The position numbers and the translations under genes were made by a program. From NCBI GenBank assembly GCA_947069175.1, contig CAMTDV010000012.1, forward strand, positions 37,418,341-37,482,340: a DNA stretch of 64,000 bases, read 5' to 3'. Under the pieces are notes generated by a model. That model did no database searches, had not been told where the DNA came from, and saw nothing but the letters and a program-made list of their open reading frames with translations. Below are positions 23,842-33,589 of this stretch, piece after piece. The first letter of the stretch is position 1, and every line of letters starts with the position of its first letter. The DNA comes from Scalesia atractyloides. Taxonomy: Eukaryota > Streptophyta > Magnoliopsida > Asterales > Asteraceae.

Positions 23842-23985
23842 AAAAGAGTCGAGAATTTTACCGATTTGAAGTAAGTCTCGGTTTTCCGGTGAAAGTCCGG
23901 CGACTGTAAAATATCTCCGGCGAGTGCTAAAGCTTCGAGAGTTTGTGCGATTTTGAGCGAAAAGATTACCAGAGGTTTTGGTGGG

Positions 23986-23993
23986 TATTTATA
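23986..23993 (-). promoter_or_regulatory. TATA box of the TR-GAG 5' LTR
   Basis: Minus strand TATAAATA in a ccctataaatacccacc context, about 520 nt from the LTR 5' end. It is missing from the deleted 3' LTR. Confidence 0.55.
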
Positions 23994-24255
23994 GGGAAGA
24001 AACAGAATGTATTGAGTCCGAATTTGGTCTTGATTCGTGGTCAAGGTTTCTCCGGCGGTTATGACTAAAATCAAGGGTCAGACATCGGTTATAACAGATG
24101 TCTTAGTCGGTTAGCGTGTTTTGGTCAAAAGGAAATTGGCCAAAGTCGCGGATTGCCGGATTTCCCGGTGACTGCGAGTTCTGAGCGTGGTGACACTCCG
24201 GTTTTGAATTCGGATTTCATCTTAAGTATTATTTGTTTCGTAATATTAACAAAGA

Positions 24256-24345
24256 AGGCAAGTGGCGGAGTGGTATGTTGTGTGTTTGTTGAAGCGGCTG
24301 ACCCGGGTTCGAAACCCGGCAGCCCTATTTATTTTTTATTTACTT
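24256..24345 (+). promoter_or_regulatory. tRNA-like module 4, copy in the 5' LTR
   Basis: A box TGGCGGAGTGG at 24263-24273 and B box GGTTCGAAACC at 24306-24316 are identical to 15790-15843, with the same downstream T-run. It lies about 270 nt upstream of, and opposite to, the minus-strand TATA at 23986-23993. Confidence 0.65.
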
Positions 24346-24759
24346 ATTTTTTTATTAATTATCAATTATAGTTTTTTTATTCTAATATATTTATTAATTA
24401 TGTATCATTTAAAATTAATTTGAGCAATAAATGTGCAATGAAAAATTATGACTGGATATTCGATTAATAAACGAAGCGGGTTTGGAAAACCCGTTTTTCG
24501 ACGGATGTTACGTGCACCGCCTCAAGCCTTCCATTTAAGCCTAACAACCATCCAGGCCTTTCATTTAAGCCCACGTAAATGTCAGCCCCAAGCCCATGGC
24601 ATGTTACAAAATAATAACAAATAATAAAGCATTGTTATAAAAGCTTGTAATAGCATAACAAATAATAAAATGAATATTGCGTATTGTAATTATAATATGT
24701 AATGTAACTATAATTTCAACACCCCCTCTCACTTTTATTATTAAAGACATGTAACAAAT

Positions 24760-25220
24760 TTAACCATTTACAAATTGAGTTATGTTGACCAATCAAAAGA
24801 CCTTTTATAAAAACATCTGCAACTTGATTTTTAGTTTAAAACCTAACGCAGATATACAACCTGCTTGGATTTTTTCGTGAAGGAAAAATAAATCCAACTC
24901 AAAATGCTTAGTCCTGTCGTGGAAAACAGGATTAGAAGCTATAGACAATGCAACACTATTATCACAAAATAAAGAAACAGGTAAGCTAACTTTAACTTGT
25001 AACTCATTAAGTAAATTAATTAACCACAACACTTCACATGTCGCAATGCACATAGCTCGGTTTTCAGCTTCGACTGTAGACTGAGAAGCCGTGGACTACT
25101 TTTTGCTTTTCCAGTAACTAATGAATTACCTAAAAAAACACAGAACCCTGTAACAGACTTCTAGATACCAAACATTTACCCCAATCAGAGTCTGCATTAG
25201 TTTAATCAAGTGACTGAAAT
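24760..25220 (-). pseudogene. Copia RNase H remnant (unit B)
   Basis: The minus-strand frame has CEVLWLINLLNEL, then DNSVALSIASNPVFHDRTKH, the classic C-terminal RNase H stretch of plant copia polyproteins. Upstream frames give broken WKSKK and AEAE-like pieces. Stops and frame changes make it non-functional. Confidence 0.75.
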
Positions 25221-25249
25221 TATTGTACTGAGTTGAAGCATCTCATGTA

Positions 25250-25755
25250 CATGTAGGAATTTGTAAAATCTGATCTAGTTGTTTCCTTATAATATTCAAC
25301 TTATGGTAATACTCAGCCACAGACAAACCTTTTTGACTAAAAAAATTGCTTTCTGTTTACAGATCAAACACAACAGACCCATCTATTTTATCATACGTAT
25401 CTCTTAACTTTTCCAAACCTCAGCAGCAGATTTGGAATATACATGACCTTAGTGTAACTCTTCGGAAACTGAATTTAAAATCCAAGTTAATACAACTAAA
25501 TTACATCTTTCCCACTGTGTTCTAAGAATTTCATAATCCTTAGATCTAGTTAAAGTTCCATCTATAAAACCAATTTTGTTTTTAACTCTCAAAGCAAGTG
25601 TCATTCATTTGACCATACTGTATAATTTTCTGTTCCTTTTAGTTTTATACTAATAACAGTTAGGTTTGTGGAATCACTTGCATGCAAATATAATGGGTTA
25701 TCAAGTTTAAGTTTACTAATTAAAGTTCTCCAAACAAGTTTAGAAGATCAACCAT
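25250..25755 (-). pseudogene. Copia gag (unit B), degenerate
   Basis: ATG at 25755-25753. Same gag as units A and C, with several indels. It runs through the region homologous to the ORF at 27675-27941 and ends at the gag-RNase H junction near 25230. Confidence 0.65.
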
Positions 25756-26559
25756 TGAAGGAGATTTTGTCCAAACATATACAAACACCAAAGAATGCAC
25801 AAAAAAACACAAATTACTATTAATCAGTGAAACTGTGTCAGGGGGCTAGATGGTAGGATTGTCACTCAAAATGGTGCCTAACCAAGTCTTAACACAGAAG
25901 CTGGACTTCTAAACTCAACCTATAAGAATACGCAGTAAACAAACACCAAACCAGATAACACAAACAACACCAAACCACCAAGTAACAAGTATGAAACGAA
26001 GGATCACACAATAATGCAACAGAGTGTACCCTTTCTGTGTCCCAATCAAAGACCAGGCCGATTAGTCCGGCAACAATAAATGCCTAAATGCAAGATGTAA
26101 AAAACTAAAAAATAAAAAACAAGGAAAGATCTCACCAAGACAGCTAACCCAAGTTAGGGTTTCTCCGAAACTGGTTAGGATTTTACAATCTTCAAGGATT
26201 GAACCCTAACTACAACGATAATATCCAAGAAAATCCTTCCAAGACGTACAGCCTCAAAGTTGTCAAAGATGGACAACTATTGTCACTAGATCTAGCCGAC
26301 AAACAATCTGTCTACCACAGCTCAGAAAACCCTTCTTCGAGCAATACAGAATCTGATCCAACCCACAACACTAGGTCTAGAACCAGCAGATCATGTAAAC
26401 TACCCAGACTCCAAGAACCTTCAAATCTTTATCGATCTGATAAGATATCAACGTAATGCACCAAGGAAATATAACCCCCAAAATATGAAACCCTAGAGAA
26501 AGGAACGCCCAAGAACGAACGAAAGCAGCATCCCTAAGAGCTAACAAGCTCTGATACCA

Positions 26560-27101
26560 TGTCAAACAACATGGATCAACCAACGAATCTCTTTATTAAA
26601 CTCAGACAACTAGGAACACAAGAAACCAAGGACTGGAAATACAATTTCAACAATCTCACAAACAAGTCATCAATATGTTGATCTACAACTCTCACAATGA
26701 TAAATCTACAAAGATAACCAAGATCTCAACACAAGATCTAACAAAAACTATCAATAATGTGAAACCCTAAGAGAGAGAGAGAGAGAGTGAAAAGTCACGA
26801 GAGAAAATTTGGAACTAAGAGAGAGAAAGTAATCAAGAGACTAACTTTCTCAACAGCTTATTAACAACATAAATATCATGTCTGCACCGCCTCAAACCTT
26901 CCCTTTAAGACCAGCAGCAGCCTAGCATCCATCCAGGCCTTTCCATTAAGCCCATGTAAATATCAACTCCAAGCCAATGACATGTTACAAAAACATAACA
27001 AATAATAAAACATAGTTATAAAAGCTTGTAATAGCATAACAAATAATAAAAGTAAATATTACGTTTGTAATATAATATGTAATGTAACTATAATTTCAAC
27101 A
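26560..27101 (-). repeat. Copia LTR B (542 bp)
   Basis: Minus strand begins TGTTGAAATTATAG and ends in tttgaca next to TGGTATCAGAGC (26548-26559). It is intact and shared by the two flanking units, a sign of a tandem multimer rather than two separate insertions. Confidence 0.85.
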
Positions 27102-27189
27102 CCCCTTCTCACTTTTATTATTAAAGACATCTAACAAATTTAACCACTTTCAAATTGAGTTATGTTGACCGATCAAAAGGACTTTTGTA

Positions 27190-27600
27190 AAACATCTGCA
27201 ACTTGATTTTCAGTTTAACACCTAACGGCGATATACAACTTTGCTTAGATTTTTTCCTAAAGGAAAAATAAATCCAATTAAAATGCTTAGTCCTGTCGTG
27301 GAAAACAGGATTAGAAGCTATAGACAATGCAACACTATTATCACAAAATAAAAAACAAGTAAGCTAGCTTTAACTTTTAACTCATTAAGTAAATTAATTA
27401 ACCACAACACTTCACATGTCACATTGCATATAACTCGGTATTCAGCTTCGGCTGCAGACTGAGAAACCGTGGACTACTTTTTGCTTTTCCAAGTAACTAA
27501 TGAATTACCTAAAAAAACACAGAACCGTGTAACAGACTTCCTAGATACAAACATTTACCCCAATCAAAGTCTGCATTAGTTTAATCAAGTGACTGAAATT
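27190..27600 (-). pseudogene. Copia RNase H remnant (unit C)
   Basis: Homologous to 24760-25220: NSLVTWKSKK-like and AEAEYR-like motifs followed by CEVLWLINLLNEL, broken by stops. It is joined directly to gag with no integrase or RT polymerase domain between. Confidence 0.7.
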
Positions 27601-27639
27601 ATTGTACTGAGTTGAAGCATCACATGTACATGTAGGAAT

Positions 27640-28135
27640 TCGTCAAATCTGATCTAGTTGTTTCCACATATTATTCAACTTATGGTAATACTCAGCCACA
27701 GACAAACCTTTTTGACTAAAAGAGTTGATTTTTGATACAAATCAAACACAACAGACCCATCTATTTTATCATAAGTATCTCTTAACTCTTTCCAAACCTC
27801 CGCAGCAGATTTAGAATATACATGACCTAACTGTAACTCTTCTAAAATTGAATTTAAAATCAATGTTAATACAACTGAATTGCATCTTTCCCACTGTGTT
27901 CTAAGAATTTCATTATCCTCTGGGTCTGGTAAAAGTTCCATCTATAAAACCAATTTTGTTTTTAACTCTCAAAGCAAGTGTCATAGCATTTGAACATACT
28001 ATATAATTTTCTGTTCCTTTCAGTTTTATACTAATAACAGTTAGGTTTGTGGAATCACTTGCATGCAAATAATGGGTTATCAGGTTCAAGTTTACTAATT
28101 AAAGTCTCTCCAAACAAGTTTAGAAGATCAGCCAT
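27640..28135 (-). pseudogene. Copia gag (unit C), frameshifted
   Basis: ATG at 28135-28133 gives MADLLNLFGETLISKLEPDN, then a 2-base deletion at the LHASD position shifts the frame. The longest clean stretch is 27675-27941 (ILRTQWERCNSVVL, then LGHVYSKSAAEVWKELRDTY), a UBN2-type gag. Confidence 0.75.
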
Positions 28136-28941
28136 TGAAGCAGATTTTGTCCAAACATATACAAACACCAAAGAATGCACAAAAAACAAATTACTCTTAA
28201 TCAGCGAAACTGTGTCGGGGGCTAGATGGTAGGATCGTCACTCAAAATGGTGTCTAACCAAGTCTTACCACAGAAGCTAGACTTCTAAACTCAACCTATA
28301 GGAATACACAGTAAACTAACACCAAACCAGAGAACACAAACAACACCAAAACACCAAGTAACAAGTATGAAACGAAGGATCACAAGATAATGCAACAGAG
28401 TGTACCCTCTCTATGTCCCAATCAAAGACCAGGCCGATTAGTCTGGCAACAATAATTCCTAAATGCAAGAGTAAAAAACTGAAAAATAAAAAACAAGGAA
28501 AGATCTCAGCAAGACAGCAAACCCAAATTAGGGTTTCTCCGAAACTGGTTAGGATTTCGCAATCTTCAAGGATTGAACCCTAGCTAGAGCGATAATATCG
28601 AAGAAAATCCTTCCAAGACGTAAACCTGAAAGTTGTCAAAGATGAACAACTATTGTCACCAGATCCAGCAGGCAAACAATCTGTCTACCACGGCTTAGAA
28701 AACCCTTCTTCGAGCAATACATAATTAGATCCAACCCACGACGCTAGGTCCGTAACAGCAGATCATGTGAACTACCTAGAGTCCAAGAACCTTCAAATCT
28801 TCACCGATATGATTAGATATGAACCATATCTTAACATAATACACCAAGGAAATATAACCCCCAAAATATGAAACCCTAGAACAAGAACGCCCAAGAACGA
28901 ACGGAAGCAGCAACCCTAAGAGCTAACAAGCTCGGATACCA

Positions 28942-29466
28942 TGTTAAACAACTTGGATCAACCAACGAATTCTTTATTAAACTCAGACAACTAAGAACAC
29001 AAGAAACCAAGGACTGGTAATAAAATTCTCACACAATCTCACAAGCAGGTCATCAATATGATGATCTACAACTCTCACAATGATAGATCTACAAAGATAA
29101 CCAAGATCTCAACACAAGATCTATAGAAACTATCAATAATGTGAAACCCTAAGAGAGCAAGTGAAAAGTCACGAGAGAGAATTCTGGAACTAAGAGAGAG
29201 AATGTAATCAAGAGACTAACTCTCTAAACAGCTTATCAACAACATATATAGACGTCTGCACCGCCTCAAGCCTTCCCTTTAAGCCCAACATCCATCCAGG
29301 CCTTTCCTTTGAGCCCACGTAAATATCGACTCCAAGCCCATGACATGTTACAAAAACATAACAAATAATAAAGCATAGTTATAAAAGCTTATAATAGCAT
29401 AACAAATAATAAAAGTACATATTATGTATTGTAATTATAATATGTAATGTAACTATAATTTCAACA
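28942..29466 (-). repeat. Copia LTR C (525 bp), outermost 5' LTR
   Basis: Minus strand TGTTGAAATTATAG at the right edge to TTTAACA beside the primer site at 28930-28941. The adjoining right flank (29467 on) is unrelated to the other LTR flanks, so this is the outer end of the array. Confidence 0.85.
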
Positions 29467-30062
29467 TTTTCACGTTTAGACACGTTTTGCGCCGGTGGGA
29501 GCCGTCTTGGATTTATGTTATTTTGAAAGAAATGGTTTGATTGGAATTTCGACTATGGATTAGGTGACTAATTTGTTGCGGGTGTGTGTTTGGGTGGATG
29601 TAGAAGTCGGTAATGGTTGCAGGCTCGCCAAGGAAGATGACTTCCGAGGGGAGGGTTGGCAGGTGGCTTGCGAGGGGACAGATGGAATGTGGCTCACTGT
29701 TGTTGTAGTTTGTGTTGTCACGGGAAGATGGCTCATTGGAGAAGACAGCCTGAATGTCGTTGGAAAGTTGACAGATGAGATCTTGTGTTAGTGGTCCCAC
29801 TAGTTGGTATATTATATTATTAATTATATAAAGATAAATTAAAAGGGGATCCACTATAAATTATTTAATTTACTTTGTTTTATCATTAAGGGCAATTTAT
29901 TTATTTAACATGGAGTTAACCGAGTAAACTAACAACCATCCACTTAGGGACTATTCGAGTAACCAACGATTAAACCGTAGGGAACATACATGTAATTTTT
30001 GAAAGTTAGCGACTAAAGGTGAAACAATGGCAAACCACATGAACCATCTGAGCAATTAACTC
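29467..30062 (-). mobile_element. Right part of the GAGTTAATT-type terminal-repeat element
   Basis: Minus strand from 30062: gagttaattgctcagatggt, then catgtggtttgccattg and taagtggatggttgttagtt, matching 11895-12030 on the plus strand. With the left part it brackets the entire nested stack. The interior (29467-29850) is non-coding. Confidence 0.5.
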
Positions 30063-31051
30063 TTTAATAATAATATTTTTTTTACATAAATGCAAAATTA
30101 CTAAATGTACAGTACAAGCCAAGTGGGCGAGCCAACAAGATTGATTTAAAGCATGAGCTTGGAAAGATTAGGACTACTTGTTATTTGGTTTTATAGTTTA
30201 TAATGAAATTTAAGCTTAATTAAACGAGCTAGATGAGCAATTTAACGAGCGAGCTTACTTGGACTCTAAATCGTATACAAACAAACCACTAGGCTCGTTT
30301 GAGCCTACAAGGTTCATTTACAAACGATCCATTTGTGAGAAAGAATTTTTTGAGGGTTTATCGAACGAGCTCCGAGTTTTTTTAATAACCTTAGTTAGTG
30401 CTCCGGATTCTACATGTACAAGAGTACCCAAATTTAGTGAGTCCAGAAAACATTCTAGCGAAATAAATCAATCTATCATGTCATGTAACATTGGCCATGC
30501 TAGTATTGTACGTTTAACGAGAGAGCCAAGCTGAACCAACTCTAACTCAGGCTCAATCTCAATGTTAATGAGTTGGTTCGGCTCTTCTCGTTTATATTAA
30601 CAAGCTGAAATTTGAGTCAACTCAATACAAGGCAAACGAGAGAACCACAAGCTTAGGTTGATGTAAAACTAGTGCTTAGAAATAATAAGATTATCTACTA
30701 TTTAGGCTAGAACTTATTGTAAAAGTAACGGAACATAATAATATTCCTGAACGTTGTAATTAAAATAGAGGGGAAACCTCTCAAACCAGAAGCCTGTGGG
30801 CTAAAGACAAATAAACCATAATAATAACTAGTATTAATAAAACCTGATCGATTAATAATCCGACATCCTAATTACTTTAAGCATTAAAATTTTGGTTAGT
30901 TTAAAGGAATGATCTTATCTTGGCTCAAGCTAGGCTCGCTTACAAAAACAAGCCAATTTCAAACGAATTTATTGAAGAGAGCTAAGAGCGAAGAGTCGCA
31001 AGCTTTCGAAATTGACGTAGTTTGCCAGCACCTAATAAAAACGAAAAATAT
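30063..31051. other. Intergenic, decayed repeat sequence
   Basis: Recurrent gagcgagc, cgagctc and ggctcg words (30110-30680) in both orientations, as in old plant repeats. No ORF with a recognisable domain. Confidence 0.45.
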
Positions 31052-31260
31052 AAGAGGAATTCATTGACTCCTAAATAGGGGAAGGTGAAGGTAGTTGCAT
31101 ATATTGACAGTGTACTTATTTCTAAAGACAAAAGTAGGTTTTTCCGTATTGTAAAAGCATTTAATACAAAATTATATTTTGACGAAGACTGTACATTGTA
31201 TTAACCTTATCCTCTGGTGGCCTATTTTAGTCTTTGTAGTTAAAGCCACACTATCATACA
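31052..31260 (+). repeat. Dispersed repeat, copy 1 (also at 40563-40790)
   Basis: The phrases taggggaaggtgaaggtagt, ctaaagacaaaagtaggttt and ctggtggcc follow in the same order at 40563-40790. The match resumes after the insertion at about 32391 (attaaatcatgtgaccctcag against gtaaaatcatgtgacactgac). Confidence 0.7.
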
Positions 31261-31261
31261 T

Positions 31262-32390
31262 GTCACAATAACGGAGCTAGCCTAAAAATTCATGAGCATC
31301 TAATTTATTGTTGAAAAATTAGTGAATGGATATTTTAGTTAAATTAATAATTTGAGTGAAATTATTATTACTAATTAAACTCTTCATATGATGAAAACTC
31401 TCTTTTGGGAATGTATGATTTTTATTTATGAACATTTGATAGTGTTTATTAGAGTTTTAAGTATATATAATTATGAAACTCTTAACTCTTCATATAGTGA
31501 AACTCTTGAGTAGAGTTTTATTAATGACAATTGATGAGCTTTATTAGAGTTTAAGTATATTATTATTGAGACTCTTAAAAAAACTTCTTGGATGTGTCTT
31601 TTATGCAAAGAACACTAGAGAAATACATGTATGATATAAGGAAAATACATGTATACATGAAGAGTTCTTGGAAAAGTAAAAAATATTTGAAGATCCATAT
31701 GTTAGGTATTTAGAGAGATAAGTTTTCTTTACTCGATTTCATCACCTTCTTTTTCATATTTTCCATACTTTTAACACTATAATTTTATCTGATTAACCTC
31801 GGGCAGTACAGACTGCTTCGGCTGTTGTACCCTGGGAGACAGACGCGTCGTCTTTGGCAGAGGCGCGAAATCTGTTTTAAGGGAAGCGTGTTGAACACTG
31901 CCTCAGCCACTACCGTCAACACTTATTTGTTCATTTTGTAGGAAATTATTTATAAGAAGATTGGTTCAATACCTCGTTGAAGCCCACATAAAGGATCATA
32001 CAAGGAGACGCGATTCAAGAGTTCGTTGAAGACTACATAACGGACTATACAAGAAGACGCGGTTAAGGCTCTTGTAGAAGATTTTGGCTTGAATCAATTT
32101 AGTTACATATGTTGTATCATATATATTATTTCGTTTAGATTTGTTCATGTATTGTACTACAATTTCCCAAATATGTAAAGAGAGTATCTTTACTATTTTT
32201 ATTTACATATTTTTTTATTAAAATTGTAACCCATATCCTACACTTATTTTATTGGGGTCAGGGGTATCATTTGTTTAAAACGGATTTTTTTTTATTTTTT
32301 ACACTACGAAAACAAAAAAAATACGAGGTCGGGGTTGAGGGGTAGCCCATGCTACCCCTTCTAATACACTAGTTCCGCCCCTGATATGTA
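31262..32390. mobile_element. 1.1-kb insertion into the dispersed repeat
   Basis: Defined by comparison with the uninterrupted copy at 40563-40790. The left edge has aacggagctag and the right edge ctagttccgcc, a short inverted match. The inside contains gcagtacagactgcttcgg and duplicated gacgcg...ttgaagactacataa-like blocks (31970-32080). It has no coding frame. The class is uncertain; it could be a non-autonomous DNA element or a small LTR element. Confidence 0.5.
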
Positions 32391-32430
32391 CATTAAATCA
32401 TGTGACCCTCAGAAATTAAAATGCATCTAA

Positions 32431-33235
32431 GCCTTCAAGCTCATCCGTTCAGTACTTGTTTTCTTATGGACATAATTAGGAGTTCAATAACATGGCCATA
32501 AAACCCTTTTCGTAATCTAAAATGAACTTTTAAATAAAGATTTTTTCTCATACAAAAAATTGAAATGTAATTAACTATTATTCCATGATGGTATATAATA
32601 TAACAGAGGTCGTGCTAATGATGTTACATACTACATTGAGTTGATGAAAAATGCGATATAAATAATATGAAATCATTTATACACTAATTAGTTAATAAAA
32701 GAGCTTGTTATAGCATACAACGTCGTTTACTAAAAAATTTGCGTTATAGCAGCTCATTGTAGAGGTCACCCTTTGCAAGATATTCCAAAATCATGTGGAC
32801 CATATCATGTACGTTATCATATATGCATTAAATATGTCTATCTGTCTCTATTAAGTAACATTAATGTATTGAGTATAGTGTGTGTGATAATGGATATTAC
32901 GGTGTCAAATATGACTTTGAATTTCAACTTCAATTCACTTTTCATGCTATGTTCATGTATACTCTATCAGCTGTGAGTGACCTCATCGTTGCAGCATCTA
33001 ACCAACATAGAAGTATTTTTAAGGCCCAATCTAGCTATTTGGACATCCAACCATCTATTTGGACACCCGATCCTCCTCTACACAACTCGTATAGACCAAT
33101 ACGAGTCCTAGAGGGTTAACTTTAATCAACTCAGACTGCCATTGTCAGTCTTTGTTGTCAGCAGCTGGTCGCATACTACTCATATAGGTCTACACAAGTC
33201 GTATACGACCCAGATGAATTTTTGTTGTTAAAAGA
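32431..33235. other. Intergenic, no gene seen
   Basis: Non-coding. ctatttggacat/ctatttggacac is repeated near 33035-33060, and inverted actcgtata/tatacgac words occur near 33080-33210. Confidence 0.4.
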
Positions 33236-33460
33236 TGGCAAATGCGAGTGTTTATTTTTTTAAATATTAATTTTATATGTTTTATATTTTATCGTGACAT
33301 TTCGTATGTGTCGATGTGTTGTGTTCATATCGTATCGTATCTATTGTTACATATCGTATCGTATCACATTTTGTTGTGTCATAGTCATATCGTATTGTAT
33401 AGTATTGTTACGCATCCTATTGTGTCGTATTGTTACGTATCCTATATTTTTTTAACATTA
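33236..33460. repeat. Degenerate atcgtat minisatellite
   Basis: Short words catatcgtatcgtat, gttacgtatcctat and tgttgtgtcat recur irregularly over about 200 bp. The plus-strand frame over it is low-complexity. Confidence 0.6.
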
Positions 33461-33589
33461 ACTCTAAACATTTTATATATGTGTATTATATTATATCACT
33501 ACGTGCCGTATTTATTATACATTATATATAACCAACTAATTAATACAAACATTGATTTGGCCCTTGAACTGTAACTTGAAGTTTAGAGA

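Larger units (their letters stand above)
14015..24512 (-). mobile_element. Gag-only Ty3/gypsy retrotransposon (TR-GAG type)
   Basis: Complete element: 3' LTR 14015-16036, polypurine tract, internal region 16037-19055 with gag only, primer site, 5' LTR 19056-24512 (itself interrupted). It is flanked by the 5-bp duplication tgcac (14010-14014 and 24513-24517). The internal region is only 3.0 kb, with no protease, reverse transcriptase, RNase H or integrase, so it must depend on an autonomous relative. Gag-only elements of this build are known in plants as TR-GAG. LTR copies show only scattered differences by eye, which points to fairly recent insertion. Confidence 0.88.
19056..24512 (-). repeat. 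5' LTR of the TR-GAG element, interrupted by a solo LTR
   Basis: Homologous to 14015-16036. It is made of 19056-21073 plus 23847-24512 (about 2.68 kb) once the solo LTR and its duplicated AAAAG are removed. The right end reads ggatgttacg instead of ...ttaca, a single change at the terminal base. It retains about 660 bp missing from the 3' LTR, including a minus-strand TATAAATA. Confidence 0.85.
13693..24721 (-). repeat. Copia LTR A, split by gypsy insertion (13693-14014 and 24518-24721)
   Basis: The two halves align end to end with LTR B and LTR C; the break falls in the block acgtctgcaccgcctcaa. Removing the insertion and one 5-bp duplication gives about 526 bp, the same as the intact copies. 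The terminal dinucleotide next to the primer site has changed from TG to TC on the plus strand. Confidence 0.85.
12693..29466 (-). mobile_element. Tandem array of a deleted Ty1/copia element (LTR-gag-RNaseH), interrupted by a gypsy element
   Basis: Read on the minus strand from right to left: LTR C, primer site, leader, gag, RNase H remnant, LTR B, primer site, leader, gag, RNase H remnant, LTR A (split by a 10.5-kb insertion), primer site, leader, truncated gag. Right ends of LTRs C, B and A are at 29466, 27101 and 24721, giving a period of 2365-2380 bp. Every unit lacks protease, integrase and most of reverse transcriptase in the same way, so the deletion predates the tandem expansion. The third unit stops abruptly inside gag at about 12693 and has no closing LTR. 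Confidence 0.8.
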
